A stretch of 64,000 nucleotides of DNA from Alphaproteobacteria bacterium (GCA_016124665.1 WGNH01000027.1:33036-97035), one strand, 5' to 3'. Positions 1 through 9,077 are shown, numbered from the stretch's first letter. Program-made: numbers and translations. The notes: generated by a model from the sequence alone, not told the origin.

Positions 1-38
1 TCGCTTCGCCGATTTGAAGGGGATTATGAACCTGCATA

Positions 39-60
39 TTTATCTCCGATCGGCGATAAA
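39..60. promoter_or_regulatory. Palindromic operator-like site 1 of 3
   Basis: A 22-nt inverted repeat, TTTATCTCCGATCGGCGATA plus AA, with one mismatched pair. It shares the core TATCxxCGATCGxxGATA with two further sites at 87-110 and 135-160. The centre-to-centre spacing is about 49 nt each time. There is no loop and no U-tract, so it looks like the target of a dimeric regulator rather than a terminator. The gene it serves is probably to the left of the window. I do not recognise the regulator. Confidence 0.5.
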
Positions 61-86
61 TTACAGGGATTCATCTGCATTGCAAC

Positions 87-110
87 AAATATCGTCGATC
101 GGAGATATTT
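87..110. promoter_or_regulatory. Palindromic operator-like site 2 of 3
   Basis: A 24-nt inverted repeat with arms AAATATC and GATATTT around a CGATCG centre. Two of its twelve base pairs mismatch. Same core and spacing as the two flanking sites. Confidence 0.5.
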
Positions 111-134
111 TCGGCCATCGGCATCGGATAGGCA

Positions 135-160
135 GATTTATCGTCGATCGACGATAAATC
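135..160. promoter_or_regulatory. Palindromic operator-like site 3 of 3 (perfect)
   Basis: A perfect 26-nt palindrome: half site GATTTATCGTCGA followed directly by its reverse complement. It overlaps the first two bases of the stop triplet of the downstream aldolase gene. The three sites form a graded series (perfect, one mismatch, two mismatches), as in many multi-site operators. Confidence 0.5.
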
Positions 161-812
161 AAATCGCCCCCTTGCCGGCCTCGGCCCAGTCTTTCAGGAA
201 GGCGTCCAGCCCCTTGTCCGTCAGCTCGTGCCGGATCATCGCATCGAAGATTTTCGGCGGAATCGTGCAGGCATCGGCCCCGGCCAGGGCGGAGCCTTCG
301 ATATGCGCCATCGTCCGGATCGAGGCCGCGAGGATATAGGTGACAAAGCCATGCTCGTCATAGAGCGTGCGGATGTCCTTGATCAGGCCCAGCCCGTCCT
401 GTCCGATATCGTCCAGACGGCCGATAAAGGGCGAGACAAAGGTCGCACCCGCTTTCGCGGCCAGCAGCGCCTGTGCCACCGAGAAGCAGAGCGTGACATT
501 CGTGGGGTGACCCTCATCGCTCAGCGCGCGGCAGGCTTTCAGCCCGTCCACGGTCAGGGGCAGCTTGACGACGATATTGTCGTGAAGGGCGCGCAGCTTC
601 TTGCCCTCGGCAATCATCGTCGCGGCATCGGTGGCCACGACCTCGGCGCTGACCGGACCGTCAACAGCTTCGCAGATCGACCTCAGGCCGTCGAAGAAAT
701 CACCGCCAGCCTTGGCCACCAGGGACGGGTTGGTCGTCACGCCATCGACCAGCCCGCCGGTGGCACGATCAGCAATCAGTCCGGCATCGGCGGTGTCCAG
801 AAACAGCATCAT
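159..812 (-). CDS. fsa: Fructose-6-phosphate aldolase / small transaldolase family
   Basis: The 217-residue product matches the small class-I aldolase/transaldolase subfamily (about 215-220 residues). These TIM barrels transfer or cleave three-carbon units through a Schiff-base lysine. Visible motifs are FLDTAD at the N-terminus, DGVTTNPSL, the active-site strand VVKLPLT with the lysine, and SPFIGRLDDIG. The start is the first of two adjacent ATGs at 812, with AGGAG about 8 nt upstream; the open frame runs further 5' but that part has no family similarity. It is divergent from yebC across a 156-nt intergenic region. Sequence alone cannot separate fructose-6-phosphate aldolase from transaldolase activity. 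Transketolase lies 3 kb away, which suits a pentose-phosphate role. Confidence 0.85.
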   Translation of the reverse strand: MMLFLDTADAGLIADRATGGLVDGVTTNPSLVAKAGGDFFDGLRSICEAVDGPVSAEVVATDAATMIAEGKKLRALHDNIVVKLPLTVDGLKACRALSDEGHPTNVTLCFSVAQALLAAKAGATFVSPFIGRLDDIGQDGLGLIKDIRTLYDEHGFVTYILAASIRTMAHIEGSALAGADACTIPPKIFDAMIRHELTDKGLDAFLKDWAEAGKGAI

Positions 813-968
813 GGCAGCATCTCCTCTTGTCTTGCTCCCCCGCTTATCGCCTGCCGGTGAAGGAAACGTGACGAGACGGCTTGGAGGATGCCCCCCACAT
901 GCGCTAACTAGCCGCCACACCAATTCATGCGTCCCGGACGGGCACGCTGCAAACGGAGGCGACCGGAT

Positions 969-1718
969 ATGGCCGGACACTCGAAATGGGCAAACATCCA
1001 GCACCGCAAGGGCCGTCAGGACAAGGCCCGCGGCAAGTTGTTTTCTAAGCTATCCAAGGAAATCACTATTGCGGCCAAGATGGGCGGCCCCGACCCGGAC
1101 ATGAATCCGCGCCTGCGTCTGGCGGTGGCCAACGCCAAGGGCCAGTCCATGCCCAAGGACAATATCCAGCGCGCCATCGACAAGGCGTCGGGCAATGATG
1201 TCGATGCCTATGAGGAAATCCGCTATGAGGGTTTCGGCCCCGGCGGTATCGGCATCATCGTGGAATGTTCGACCGACAACCGCAATCGCGCAGCGTCCGA
1301 TGTGCGCACCGCCTTCTCGAAAAATGGCGGCAATCTCGGCGAGACCGGTGCCGTCGCCTTCATGTTCGATCAGGTGGGCGAGATCCGCTATTCCGAAGAG
1401 GTTGCCGACGAGGAGGCGATGTTCGAGGCCGCGATCGAGGCTGGCGCCGAGGACGTCATCTATGAAGAGGGTGATGAGGACGAGGGCGAGCCCGGCGAGC
1501 GCATCGTCTTTTGCGCCCGCGATGATCTCGCCGAAGTGGCCGCCAACCTCCAGACCGCACTGGGCGAACCGAAATCCGTCAATATCATCTGGAAACCCCA
1601 GACCTTGACGCCGGTCGAGGCCGACAAGGTCGACAGCGTCGTCCGTCTGCTCGAAGTGCTGGATGATCTCGACGACGTCCAGAATGTCTACGCCAATGCC
1701 GACTTCCCGGACGAATAG
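969..1718 (+). CDS. yebC: YebC/PmpR family DNA-binding regulatory protein
   Basis: The 249-residue product has the YebC signature from the first residue: [13 protein letters not shown], then [10 protein letters not shown] and [12 protein letters not shown], and an acidic centre ([12 protein letters not shown]). Members are cytoplasmic and are known as transcriptional regulators and, more recently, as translation factors at proline-rich stretches. The start at 969 is set by GGAGG 9 nt upstream and by the universal MAGHSKW N-terminus; the 14 in-frame codons before it are not conserved. In many alphaproteobacteria yebC lies directly upstream of ruvC. Here 7.5 kb of other genes separate them. Confidence 0.95.
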   Translation: MAGHSKWANIQHRKGRQDKARGKLFSKLSKEITIAAKMGGPDPDMNPRLRLAVANAKGQSMPKDNIQRAIDKASGNDVDAYEEIRYEGFGPGGIGIIVECSTDNRNRAASDVRTAFSKNGGNLGETGAVAFMFDQVGEIRYSEEVADEEAMFEAAIEAGAEDVIYEEGDEDEGEPGERIVFCARDDLAEVAANLQTALGEPKSVNIIWKPQTLTPVEADKVDSVVRLLEVLDDLDDVQNVYANADFPDE

Positions 1719-1720
1719 GC

Positions 1721-2599
1721 GTGCAACCCGGTCTGACCTTCCTTGATGCCGTCAACGTCCCGTCCGGTCCCGGCACGGGCGATGACCGCTATGGATTTGA
1801 TGAAGGGCAGGGCACAGCCTGGGTCATTGATGGCGCCACCGATGTCGGCACGCGGCGGTTGTTTCCGGACATTGGCGAGACTCCCGATGCGCCCGATTTC
1901 GGCTGGGCAAGCGATGCAGCCTGGTATGCCGACTGTCTCTCCGGACAATTTCTGAATCCGCCGCAACCGGATGAAACGGCCACAGCCTATCTCGAACGCG
2001 TCATCGCAGATATTGATCGTCTGGCCCGCCGGGACGCCGTCGTCCCCATTGATGAACAGCCCCGTCACAATCTGCCCAGCGCGGGCGGCATCTGGATGCG
2101 GCGCGTCGATGACCGGCTGGAATTTGCCGGGCTGGGCGATTGCGTGGCCATTGTCCGCACCGGCGGACACACGCAATTCGTCGGTCAGCTGGATCTGATC
2201 AGGGCCGAACACGCGCTCAACCGCAAGCAACTGGCCGAGCCGGCGGGCAAGGCGGGCGGCTATGCCAGTGCCCGCGACGCCCGCAACCGGATGAATACCG
2301 AGGGTGCACACTGGGTGTTTTCCCTGCACCCGGAAGCAGCGGCCCATGCCGAGGTGACGCAAATGCAGATCCGCGGCGAGGCCCATGTGCTCCTGATGTC
2401 GGACGGTTTCTTCCGTCTGGTCGAACCCTATGGGCTTTATGACATCAACACGCTGATGGACCGGGCGCTTGAGGATGATGCCCTGCCGGACCTGACGGCG
2501 CAATTGCGCGCCGCCGAACAGAATCCGGAAGACGATATCCGCCTCGGCCGGTTGAAAACCTCCGACGATGCCTGCGCTGTACTCGTGGAAATCAGCTAG
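1721..2599 (+). CDS. PP2C-like serine/threonine phosphatase family protein
   Basis: The product has 292 residues. It shows features of metal-dependent PPM/PP2C phosphatases: WVIDGATDVG near residue 37 (the first metal-ligand aspartate motif), GLGDC in the middle and LLMSDGF near residue 226. The start is a GTG 2 nt after the yebC stop, so the two genes are probably translationally coupled; no strong ribosome-binding site is visible. The last four bases (CTAG) are shared with the stop of the convergent gene. No receptor, transmembrane or regulatory domain is seen. The substrate is unknown. Confidence 0.7.
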   Translation: MQPGLTFLDAVNVPSGPGTGDDRYGFDEGQGTAWVIDGATDVGTRRLFPDIGETPDAPDFGWASDAAWYADCLSGQFLNPPQPDETATAYLERVIADIDRLARRDAVVPIDEQPRHNLPSAGGIWMRRVDDRLEFAGLGDCVAIVRTGGHTQFVGQLDLIRAEHALNRKQLAEPAGKAGGYASARDARNRMNTEGAHWVFSLHPEAAAHAEVTQMQIRGEAHVLLMSDGFFRLVEPYGLYDINTLMDRALEDDALPDLTAQLRAAEQNPEDDIRLGRLKTSDDACAVLVEIS

Positions 2600-3690
2600 T
2601 CTGCGGGCAGCTCATACCGGCCGATAACGGGCCGCGTCAGCGAGCCGAGCCAGAGATTGCCCTCATCGTCCGGCACCACATTCGCCAGCATGCCAAAGCG
2701 GCTGTCCGGATCATGGAAGCTGTCGAGATAATTGCCCTCCTCATCGACAACGAGCACGAAGGCTTTTGTTTCGCCGGGGCGCAGCCACACCCATTCCGGC
2801 AATTTGGTAATCATCCGCGTCCAGAATGGGTTGCGGTGTAAAAACCGCATGATCGGCACGCGTTGTGTATCCATGGTGATGTAGAGACGGCCCTGACCAT
2901 CCCCCATCAGCCCGTCGGGTATGCCCGGCAAATTCTCGGCCAGGATTTCGAACTCGCCGGCGCGCGGCCCCTGCAGCCAGTAACGCGACAGCCGGTAGCG
3001 ATAGGTTTCGAGAACGAAAACGGCGCGATTATCTGCCGACATGGCCACGCCATTGGCGAAATACAGCCCGTCCGCCAGTACCTCCATCTCGCCCGTTGCC
3101 GGATCAAGCGCATAGAGAAGGCCATAGGGGCGGTTCTCTGCCATGTCATAAGCGTATTGCGGCGTGCCCTGACCCGCACCCCAGCGGTAAGAGGCTTCGG
3201 AAAAATAGATCGTCCCGTCCGGCCCGATATCGAGATCATCGGCAAAGGCCAGCGGATATTCGGTTTCACCCGTGGACAGCAGGGTGACCTCCCCCGACTC
3301 CACATTCACGGCATAAATCCCGTCAATCGCGGCGGCGATGAGCCGGCCTTGAGCATCCCATTGCAGCCCCAGCACGGAATAGCCGTCCGTCACCTGTGCC
3401 ACCGTGTCGCCGGCCCAGTCATCCCCGTCACGTATCAGCCGGAGGATCGATCCGTCATGCTGGCCGGAATAGACGGCCCCATCGGCACCGATCGCCACAT
3501 CCTCGGAGGTGTGCAGTAAGGGGTGGGAGATCAGCTCGGCATCGGCCAGCCGTCCGCGCGGTTCCAGAGCGCCGGTGAGGGCCGGGGGTTCGGGTTCGTC
3601 CCAATGGGCAGGGTCGACCTGTGCCGGCCACGCCCACCATAGCAGAAACAGCACGCCGAAAACGCCCAGAATGATTGCCAGTGTCCGCAT
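2596..3690 (-). CDS. Membrane-anchored SMP-30/strictosidine-synthase-like beta-propeller
   Basis: The product has 364 residues. A single N-terminal hydrophobic segment (residues 3-22, LAIILGVFGVLFLLWWAW) is followed by a six-bladed-propeller-like body with repeated IGADGAVYSG, IGPDGTIYFSEAS, MSADNRAVFVLET and GDGQGRLYITMD strands. This matches the SMP-30/gluconolactonase/strictosidine synthase superfamily, in which such proteins are often lactonases or esterases with a bound divalent metal. The anchor places the propeller in the periplasm. The catalytic type is not certain. It converges on the phosphatase gene with a shared CTAG. Confidence 0.75.
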   Translation of the reverse strand: MRTLAIILGVFGVLFLLWWAWPAQVDPAHWDEPEPPALTGALEPRGRLADAELISHPLLHTSEDVAIGADGAVYSGQHDGSILRLIRDGDDWAGDTVAQVTDGYSVLGLQWDAQGRLIAAAIDGIYAVNVESGEVTLLSTGETEYPLAFADDLDIGPDGTIYFSEASYRWGAGQGTPQYAYDMAENRPYGLLYALDPATGEMEVLADGLYFANGVAMSADNRAVFVLETYRYRLSRYWLQGPRAGEFEILAENLPGIPDGLMGDGQGRLYITMDTQRVPIMRFLHRNPFWTRMITKLPEWVWLRPGETKAFVLVVDEEGNYLDSFHDPDSRFGMLANVVPDDEGNLWLGSLTRPVIGRYELPAD

Positions 3691-3844
3691 GATCCCCGCC
3701 TCCCATTGATCCGGCAGCCTAGCTGCAAGTGCGCGCCTGCGGAAGCACCGCTATTAACTGTGGGAAATCGGGCCGTCGCGCGTTAGGGCACAAGCCGAAT
3801 CTCTTTATAGGTTTCGCCAGTCACATCACCCGGGAATGGCCGCC

Positions 3845-5824
3845 ATGACGTCTCTTGATCTCAACACCCTGAAACCCATGGCAAATGCCGTTCGCGCCCT
3901 GGCGATGGATGCGGTCGAAGCCGCCAATTCCGGTCATCCCGGCATGCCGATGGGCATGGCGGATGCCGCCACCGTCCTCTGGGCCCGCCATCTGAAGTTT
4001 GATCCGGCGGATCCCGACTGGCGTGACCGCGACCGCTTTGTCCTCTCGGCGGGGCATGGCTCCATCCTGATCTATGCCCTGCTGCATCTCACCGGTTATG
4101 CGGATGTTACGCTGGACGAGATCAAGAATTTCCGCCAGCTCGGTTCGAAAACACCGGGCCACCCCGAATTCGGCCACACCACCGGCGTCGAGACCACGAC
4201 CGGGCCGCTGGGACAGGGCATTTCCACTGCGGTCGGCATGGCGCTGGCCGAACGCATTCTCAACGCCCGTTTTGGCGATGATCTTGTCGATCACCGCACC
4301 TGGGTGATCGCCTCTGACGGTGATCTGCAGGAAGGGATTAGCCATGAAGCCATCTCGCTGGCCGGCCATCTCGGGCTCAAACGCCTCACTGTCCTGTGGG
4401 ACAATAATTCCATCCAGATCGACGGCGATACGGCGCTGGCCGAGACCTCTGACGTGCTCAAACGCTTTGAAGCAGCCGGCTGGACCACCGATTCCGTGGA
4501 CGGTCATGACATGGAAGCGGTCGATGCCGCGCTGGCCCGCGCCAAAACCTCTGATAAGCCGGTCCTGATTTCCTGCAAGACAGTGATCGGGTTCGGAGCC
4601 CCTACCAAGGCCGGAAAGGCCTCCAGTCATGGTTCGCCGCTGGGCGGTGACGAGCTGGCCGGGGCCAAACAGGCGCTGGGCTGGCCGCATATCGCGTTCG
4701 ACATCCCTGAAGAGATCCGCGCCAACTGGACCGCCGTCGCCGAAGGCGGAGCCATCGCACGGAAAGCCTGGGAAGGACGTTACAGCAACACGTCACGGCG
4801 CGAGGAATTCGACGCCGCCTTCAAGGCCGGACTGCCCCTTGAAGCCGCCCGCAAACTGGCCGACTGGCGCCGTGAAGTGGCCGCCGAAAAGCCGAATCTC
4901 GCCAGCCGCGCCTCCTCGGGACGGGTTCTGGAACAGATTGTGCCCGTCATGCCGGAGCTGGTCGGCGGCTCGGCGGACCTCACCGGTTCCAACCTCACCA
5001 AGACACCGGATCAGTCGCCCATTCAGGCCGGCGATTATGGCGGCCAGTATATCTATTACGGCGTCCGCGAGCACGGCATGGCGGCGTGCGCCAACGGCCT
5101 GTCCCTGCACGGCGGCGTGCGGCCCTATATCGGCACCTTCCTGGTCTTTGCCGATTACTGCCGTCCGGCCATCCGTCTTGCGGCGCTGATGGACCAGCCC
5201 GTGACCTATGTGTTCACCCACGATTCCATCGGCCTTGGCGAGGATGGCCCCACCCACCAGCCGGTCGAGCATCTCGCCTCCTTGCGGGCCATGCCCAATG
5301 TCCGCGTCTTCCGTCCGGCCGATGCGATAGAGACCGCAGAGAGCTGGGAGCTGGCCCTGTCGCACCAGACCGGACCAACGCTTCTGGCGCTGTCACGGCA
5401 GAAACTGCCCTTTGCGCGGCAGGATGACGGGTTGGAAAACCTGTCGGCACGCGGGGCCTATGTGCTGCGCGACATCGAAGCGGCAAAGGCCGTGATCATT
5501 GCGACCGGCTCGGAAATCGGTATTGCCCTTGAAGCGGCGGACATTCTCGCCGGGAAGCAGATTCCGGTTCGTGTTGTCTCTGCGCCTTGCGTGGAAATCT
5601 TCCTCGAGCAGGACCGCGCCTATCAGGACAGCGTGTTGCCGGAGGGATTGCCGCGCATCGCGGTCGAGGCCGGGCTGCGCTATGGCTGGGACGCCCTTAT
5701 CGGCCGAGAGGGCGGCTTTGTCGGCATGACCGGCTTTGGTGCCTCGGCACCTGCCGAAGCGCTCTACGAGCACTTCGGCATCACCGCGGACAACATTGTC
5801 AAGGAGGTGCTGGAACGCGTCTAG
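3845..5824 (+). CDS. tkt: Transketolase
   Basis: The roughly 659-residue product is a full-length thiamine-diphosphate transketolase, transferring two-carbon ketol units in the pentose-phosphate and Calvin-type pathways. It has GHPGMPMG near the N-terminus, the ThDP/Mg motif [11 protein letters not shown] with DNNSI, and the C-terminal half signature [15 protein letters not shown]. Two in-frame ATGs lie at 3836 and 3845. GGGA ends at 3835, which is too close to the first, so 3845 with a 9-nt spacer is preferred. The stop is shared (CTAG) with the convergent cupin gene. Confidence 0.95.
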   Translation: MTSLDLNTLKPMANAVRALAMDAVEAANSGHPGMPMGMADAATVLWARHLKFDPADPDWRDRDRFVLSAGHGSILIYALLHLTGYADVTLDEIKNFRQLGSKTPGHPEFGHTTGVETTTGPLGQGISTAVGMALAERILNARFGDDLVDHRTWVIASDGDLQEGISHEAISLAGHLGLKRLTVLWDNNSIQIDGDTALAETSDVLKRFEAAGWTTDSVDGHDMEAVDAALARAKTSDKPVLISCKTVIGFGAPTKAGKASSHGSPLGGDELAGAKQALGWPHIAFDIPEEIRANWTAVAEGGAIARKAWEGRYSNTSRREEFDAAFKAGLPLEAARKLADWRREVAAEKPNLASRASSGRVLEQIVPVMPELVGGSADLTGSNLTKTPDQSPIQAGDYGGQYIYYGVREHGMAACANGLSLHGGVRPYIGTFLVFADYCRPAIRLAALMDQPVTYVFTHDSIGLGEDGPTHQPVEHLASLRAMPNVRVFRPADAIETAESWELALSHQTGPTLLALSRQKLPFARQDDGLENLSARGAYVLRDIEAAKAVIIATGSEIGIALEAADILAGKQIPVRVVSAPCVEIFLEQDRAYQDSVLPEGLPRIAVEAGLRYGWDALIGREGGFVGMTGFGASAPAEALYEHFGITADNIVKEVLERV

Positions 5825-7008
5825 CCGACGCGTTCAATCACGCCATAGCCGAAGAGCTGGTTCAGCGCCTTCTGGGCCTCTTCCTCTCCGGCCGCCTCGA
5901 AGGCGGAGAGGTTGAACACTTCGCCATCCAGTACCTTGTCGAGCCCGGCTTCAGCCGCAGACGGGAAGATCAGTTCACCGCCAGCCGTGATCAGCACAAG
6001 CCGGTCCTCATCCTCCGCCAGACGCCAGGGAATGTCGGGACGAATCCGGAATTTCGCACCCGGCGTTGTCGCCGCTCCCCGACCGGTAATGGCGCCTTCG
6101 GAATAGGGCGGCCGCGAGCGGATGAAATTGTCGACAAACAGGTCGAAGGCATTCTCGAGATTGGCTTCTTCCGCAATGATTTTGACCAGCGAGTTGAAAT
6201 GCGCCTCGGCCTGCGCCCGGTCATAGTCGGCGCGCGCATAGCCGGGCGGCAGCGACTGCCGGAATTCCGGATGCCGCAAAGCGACTTCGGACACGGCTTC
6301 CAGCATCAGGTCCGCCCAGGTTTTCACAATCATGCCAACCGTGATGTGCAGGCTGTCGGCCGAGCCCTGTGCCTGCGCATCATGCATCAGGCCGCGTGGA
6401 ACATAGGCGCAATCGCCCGCCTTGAGGACGAATTCCTCGACCAGTTCCCCGGGCTGGACATGATCCGGGTTGAAGCCTTCGCCACGATAGGGCTTGTCGA
6501 CCGATTGATCATAGAGCCGCCACAGCTTCTCGCCTTCGACCTGGAGCACGAAGACATCATGGTCGTCATAATGCGTCCGGAAGCCCTGATTGTTCGGCGG
6601 CGTCAGATAGATATTGGTCTGCACATGGCTGGTGAAGACCGATTCCATCGCCCGGCAGAAACTTTTCAGCCCCAGATCGGCCTGGTGCAGATGCGGCAGG
6701 ATCAGCGTGCCACCTTCCTGGTAGAGATTGGCGATCGCGCCGCGGTCCGCATATCCATTCGAGAGCAGGAACTGGTCGCGAGTGATCGGAGGATCGGCGC
6801 GGGCCATATCGACGTCATCGCCGTGGAAATCACGGCTGGCGAGCAGGGTATCGACCCGCGCGACCGACAACAGCTCCTTGTAGCGGTCAGGCTCGTTGCG
6901 CGAAACGATCAGCGCCTTCTGCTCGAAATAGGTCTTGAAGAAGTCCTCAGACCCGTTCGGGCCGATGCAGTAATCCAGAACGTCGCGTCCCCAAGGATGG
7001 TCAGCCAT
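5821..7008 (-). CDS. JmjC/cupin-fold Fe(II)/2-oxoglutarate oxygenase (ribosomal-oxygenase-like)
   Basis: The product has 395 residues. The central double-stranded beta-helix shows [19 protein letters not shown] (HxD iron ligands) and, about 60 residues later, [10 protein letters not shown] with the likely distal histidine. This is the layout of the JmjC-like ribosomal oxygenases (YcfD/NO66/MINA type), which hydroxylate histidine or arginine in ribosomal proteins. A C-terminal winged-helix-like region of about 150 residues follows. The start at 7008 has GGGGA 5 nt upstream and lies in ATGCGTGGGGACAATATG; the longer open frame upstream has no support. The target residue is not predictable from sequence. 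Confidence 0.75.
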   Translation of the reverse strand: MADHPWGRDVLDYCIGPNGSEDFFKTYFEQKALIVSRNEPDRYKELLSVARVDTLLASRDFHGDDVDMARADPPITRDQFLLSNGYADRGAIANLYQEGGTLILPHLHQADLGLKSFCRAMESVFTSHVQTNIYLTPPNNQGFRTHYDDHDVFVLQVEGEKLWRLYDQSVDKPYRGEGFNPDHVQPGELVEEFVLKAGDCAYVPRGLMHDAQAQGSADSLHITVGMIVKTWADLMLEAVSEVALRHPEFRQSLPPGYARADYDRAQAEAHFNSLVKIIAEEANLENAFDLFVDNFIRSRPPYSEGAITGRGAATTPGAKFRIRPDIPWRLAEDEDRLVLITAGGELIFPSAAEAGLDKVLDGEVFNLSAFEAAGEEEAQKALNQLFGYGVIERVG

Positions 7009-7243
7009 ATTGTCCCCACGCATTTGATGATGTCGCAGAGCGGTTGCGCGGCGACTTTGTTCCAGTGAAATCAGGAATGAAGCAACTGTCCAGCCATGTT
7101 TGCCGAAAATACCGCAGCCAGCGGGCATTGGCGTCGATTGGCCGCATCACCCCCCATTTCGGAGCATGCCGCCGGGCGTTGCATGCGGCTGGCCAGTCAG
7201 GGGACCGGCCAGCTCCCACGCCATAAAGGCAGTTATGTCGGAA

Positions 7244-7717
7244 TTAACAGCGGCGGCCGCGGCCGATCGGATCGCCATAAGTCCCGGTATCGCTGTCTGT
7301 GCAATTACGGCGGCGGCCACCCCGGCCATTACCAACAGGATCGGCATAAGTGCCCGTATCGCTGTCCGTGATGCCGGATGTCCGCCCGCGACTGCCGCGG
7401 CCATTGCCCACCGGGTCGGCATAGCTGCCGGTATCATTGTCGGTGATTCCCGATGTGCCCCTGCCGCGTCCGCCACGGCCATTGCCCGCCGGATCCGCGT
7501 AAGGACCGGTATCACTGTCGGTGATGCCGGTCGTACGTCCTCCTCCCCGCCCGTATCCGGCGGCGTCGGCATAGGCACCGACATCAGCATCGGTAATGCC
7601 GGTATAGCTCCCGGTCGTGGCACAGCCGGTGACCAGGCCTGCAGCACCTGTCGCCAGCCCGGCCCCGGCGACTTTCGTCAGAAAGGACCGGCGGCTGAGT
7701 TTTGATTTCCTGGCCAT
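7244..7717 (-). CDS. Tat-exported TDSD-repeat protein 1
   Basis: The 157-residue product begins with a twin-arginine signal (KLSRRSFLTKVAG) and a hydrophobic stretch ending LVTGC, which may be a weak lipobox. The rest is five tandem units of the form TDSDxGxYADPxGNGRG spaced 19-27 residues apart; the first is degenerate (TDADVGAYADAAGYGR) and the last ends in a C-terminal Cys. The D-x-D-x-G-x-x-x-D spacing recalls calcium-binding acidic loops, but this is not a family I can name. It lies 39 nt downstream of a longer paralogue on the same strand, so the two are probably co-transcribed. Confidence 0.75.
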   Translation of the reverse strand: MARKSKLSRRSFLTKVAGAGLATGAAGLVTGCATTGSYTGITDADVGAYADAAGYGRGGGRTTGITDSDTGPYADPAGNGRGGRGRGTSGITDNDTGSYADPVGNGRGSRGRTSGITDSDTGTYADPVGNGRGGRRRNCTDSDTGTYGDPIGRGRRC

Positions 7718-7756
7718 GTCATACTCCTTGCCGGCACGCCGTCCGGCATCAAATGA

Positions 7757-8332
7757 TTAGCAGCGATCACCCCGGCCGATCGGATCGCCATAGGTGCCGG
7801 TATCGGAATCCGTGCAACGGCGGCCTCCGCGGCCATTGCCCACCGGGTCAGCATAGGCACCGGTATCGCTATCGGTGACGCCTGTCCGGCGGCTGCCGCG
7901 GCCATTTCCGGCCGGATCGGCATACGTACCGGTATCGCTGTCGGTGATACCCGACCGGCGGCTACCGCGGCCATTCCCGGCCGGATCGGCATACGTACCG
8001 GAATCGCTGTCGGTGACGCCAGTCCGGCGGCTGCCACGGCCATTTCCGGCGGGATCGGCATAGGTCCCTGTATCGCTGTCGGTGATGCCGGAATTGCGCC
8101 GCCCGCGGCCATAACCGGCGCGATCGGCATTGCTGCCACTATCGCTATCGGTCACACCCGTGCGCCCGTATCCGGCGCGGTCCGCATAACTGCCGCTGTC
8201 GGAATCCGTGCGTCCGGTGTAATTCTGCGCGAGCGCACTGCCGGTCACGGTTCCGGCGGCACCGAGCGCAACGCTGGCACCGGCCACGCGCGTCAGGAAT
8301 GAGCGCCGGCTGAGTTTACCCTTTTTGGCCAT
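7757..8332 (-). CDS. Tat-exported TDSD-repeat protein 2
   Basis: The 191-residue product starts MAKKGKLSRRSFL (Tat motif), followed by a hydrophobic region ending SALAQN, a probable signal-peptidase-I site. Seven repeat units follow (TDSDSGSYADRAGYGR to TDSDTGTYGDPIGRGDRC), several nearly identical at DNA level, with basic linkers (GRGSRRTGV) between acidic loops. The C-terminus has two Cys. The ATG at 8332 has GGGAGG upstream; the frame stays open another 108 nt but that part overlaps the promoter. No known domain is recognised. Repeat number (7, versus 5 and 4 in its paralogues) suggests expansion by unequal crossing over. Confidence 0.75.
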   Translation of the reverse strand: MAKKGKLSRRSFLTRVAGASVALGAAGTVTGSALAQNYTGRTDSDSGSYADRAGYGRTGVTDSDSGSNADRAGYGRGRRNSGITDSDTGTYADPAGNGRGSRRTGVTDSDSGTYADPAGNGRGSRRSGITDSDTGTYADPAGNGRGSRRTGVTDSDTGAYADPVGNGRGGRRCTDSDTGTYGDPIGRGDRC

Positions 8333-8388
8333 GATCCGGCCTCCCCTGTTGTCTGTCATCCGGACGGTGCCGGGTCCCTCGCAGCGAA

Positions 8389-8418
8389 ATACTATTCCTG
8401 TGAAAGGGTTGTGGTCAA
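8389..8418 (-). promoter_or_regulatory. Predicted promoter of TDSD-repeat genes 2 and 1
   Basis: On the minus strand TTGACC (8418-8413) is followed after 18 nt by TAGTAT (8394-8389). The -35 lies in TTCCATTTGACC, which is also present at the same place upstream of TDSD-repeat gene 3. Conservation across two otherwise different upstream regions supports the call. Confidence 0.5.
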
Positions 8419-8474
8419 ATGGAATCAAGTATTTCATCAAATAAATCGGCTATTTAACCTGCATTATATAAGAC

Positions 8475-8489
8475 TGATAATCACTCGCA
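8475..8489. promoter_or_regulatory. Degenerate Fur-box-like site
   Basis: TGATAATCACTCGCA matches the 7-1-7 Fur consensus TGATAATnATTATCA at 11 of 14 positions, with an intact left half. It is about 57 nt upstream of the predicted -35 of TDSD-repeat gene 2. Confidence 0.4.
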
Positions 8490-8540
8490 AAAAAGAAGGC
8501 GTTGCAGATCAGCCTGTAATTGGTCAGGGGCCGTGTCCGG

Positions 8541-8574
8541 ACAAGAAAAAACCGGCAGCCCGAAAGCCGCCGGT
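8541..8574 (-). terminator. Rho-independent terminator after TDSD-repeat gene 3
   Basis: On the minus strand an ACCGGCGGC/GCTGCCGGT stem (8550-8574, one mismatch) is followed by a T-rich run (TTTTTTC, 8550-8544). It lies 26 nt past the stop of gene 3 and separates it from the promoter of gene 2. Confidence 0.8.
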
Positions 8575-8600
8575 TTCTTCAATTCCAACGGTCGAGCGGA

Positions 8601-8954
8601 TTAGCCCCCGCGACCGCGTCCTGCCGGATCCGAACAACCCGATGTGTCGCTGTCGGTATAGCCGGAATTGCCGCGGCCATGCCCGGCATTGTCGGCGCAG
8701 CCACCGGTATCGCTGTCGGTGTAACCGGTATAGCCGGTACCGCGGCCAGCCTGGTCGGCGTAGGAACCGCTGTCATTGTCGGTGATACCGGTGCGGCCAT
8801 TGCCTGCCGGATCCGAATTGCCACCGCTGTCGGAATCGGTACGGCCACGGATCATGGTGGCACCCGCGACGGCACCAACGGCGCCGGTGATGGCAACGCC
8901 ACCCACAACGCGTGTCATGAATGAACGGCGGCTGAGTTTACCTTTTTTGGCCAT
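8601..8954 (-). CDS. Tat-exported TDSD-repeat protein 3
   Basis: The 117-residue product starts MAKKGKLSRRSFM, a Tat signal nearly identical to that of protein 2. Four repeats follow (TDSDSGGNSDPAGNGR, TDNDSGSYADQAGRG, TDSDTGGCADNAGHGR, TDSDTSGCSDPAGRGR). Two repeats carry a Cys at the equivalent position where the paralogues have Tyr, so a disulfide or metal site between repeats is possible. The start at 8954 has GGGAGG about 8 nt upstream. It is a separate transcription unit with its own promoter, Fur-like boxes and terminator. Function unknown. Confidence 0.75.
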   Translation of the reverse strand: MAKKGKLSRRSFMTRVVGGVAITGAVGAVAGATMIRGRTDSDSGGNSDPAGNGRTGITDNDSGSYADQAGRGTGYTGYTDSDTGGCADNAGHGRGNSGYTDSDTSGCSDPAGRGRGG

Positions 8955-9021
8955 GAGAAATGGACCTCCCTTGAACTGACTGAATAAGCTGCGCATCCCC
9001 CGCGGAGCTGATTTCGCGGTG

Positions 9022-9051
9022 CAGTTATGCGGCGAATTGTCCCTGGGTCAA
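9022..9051 (-). promoter_or_regulatory. Predicted promoter of TDSD-repeat gene 3
   Basis: On the minus strand TTGACC (9051-9046) is followed after 17-18 nt by ATAACT/TAACTG (9028-9022). The -35 block TTCCATTTGACC is shared with the gene 2 promoter. Confidence 0.5.
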
Positions 9052-9077
9052 ATGGAAATTTGTATTTACTTGGTATC

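Noticed and set aside
927-968. Longer N-terminus for YebC
   Set aside because: The 14 extra codons are unlike the family and the ribosome-binding site GGAGG fits the ATG at 969.
159-1004. 281-residue form of the aldolase
   Set aside because: The first 64 residues have no similarity and would run into the yebC start; the ATG at 812 has a good ribosome-binding site.
5587-7068. A long open frame (about 490 codons) on the plus strand across the cupin gene
   Set aside because: It is antisense to the cupin gene, which has clear HxD...H motifs, and its protein is Arg/His/Gln-rich without any domain. High GC gives such shadow frames.
7875-8063. Direct repeats that at first look like a CRISPR array
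   Set aside because: The period is the coding repeat of the TDSD protein (units of about 66-75 nt with no unrelated spacers) and the frame is open throughout.
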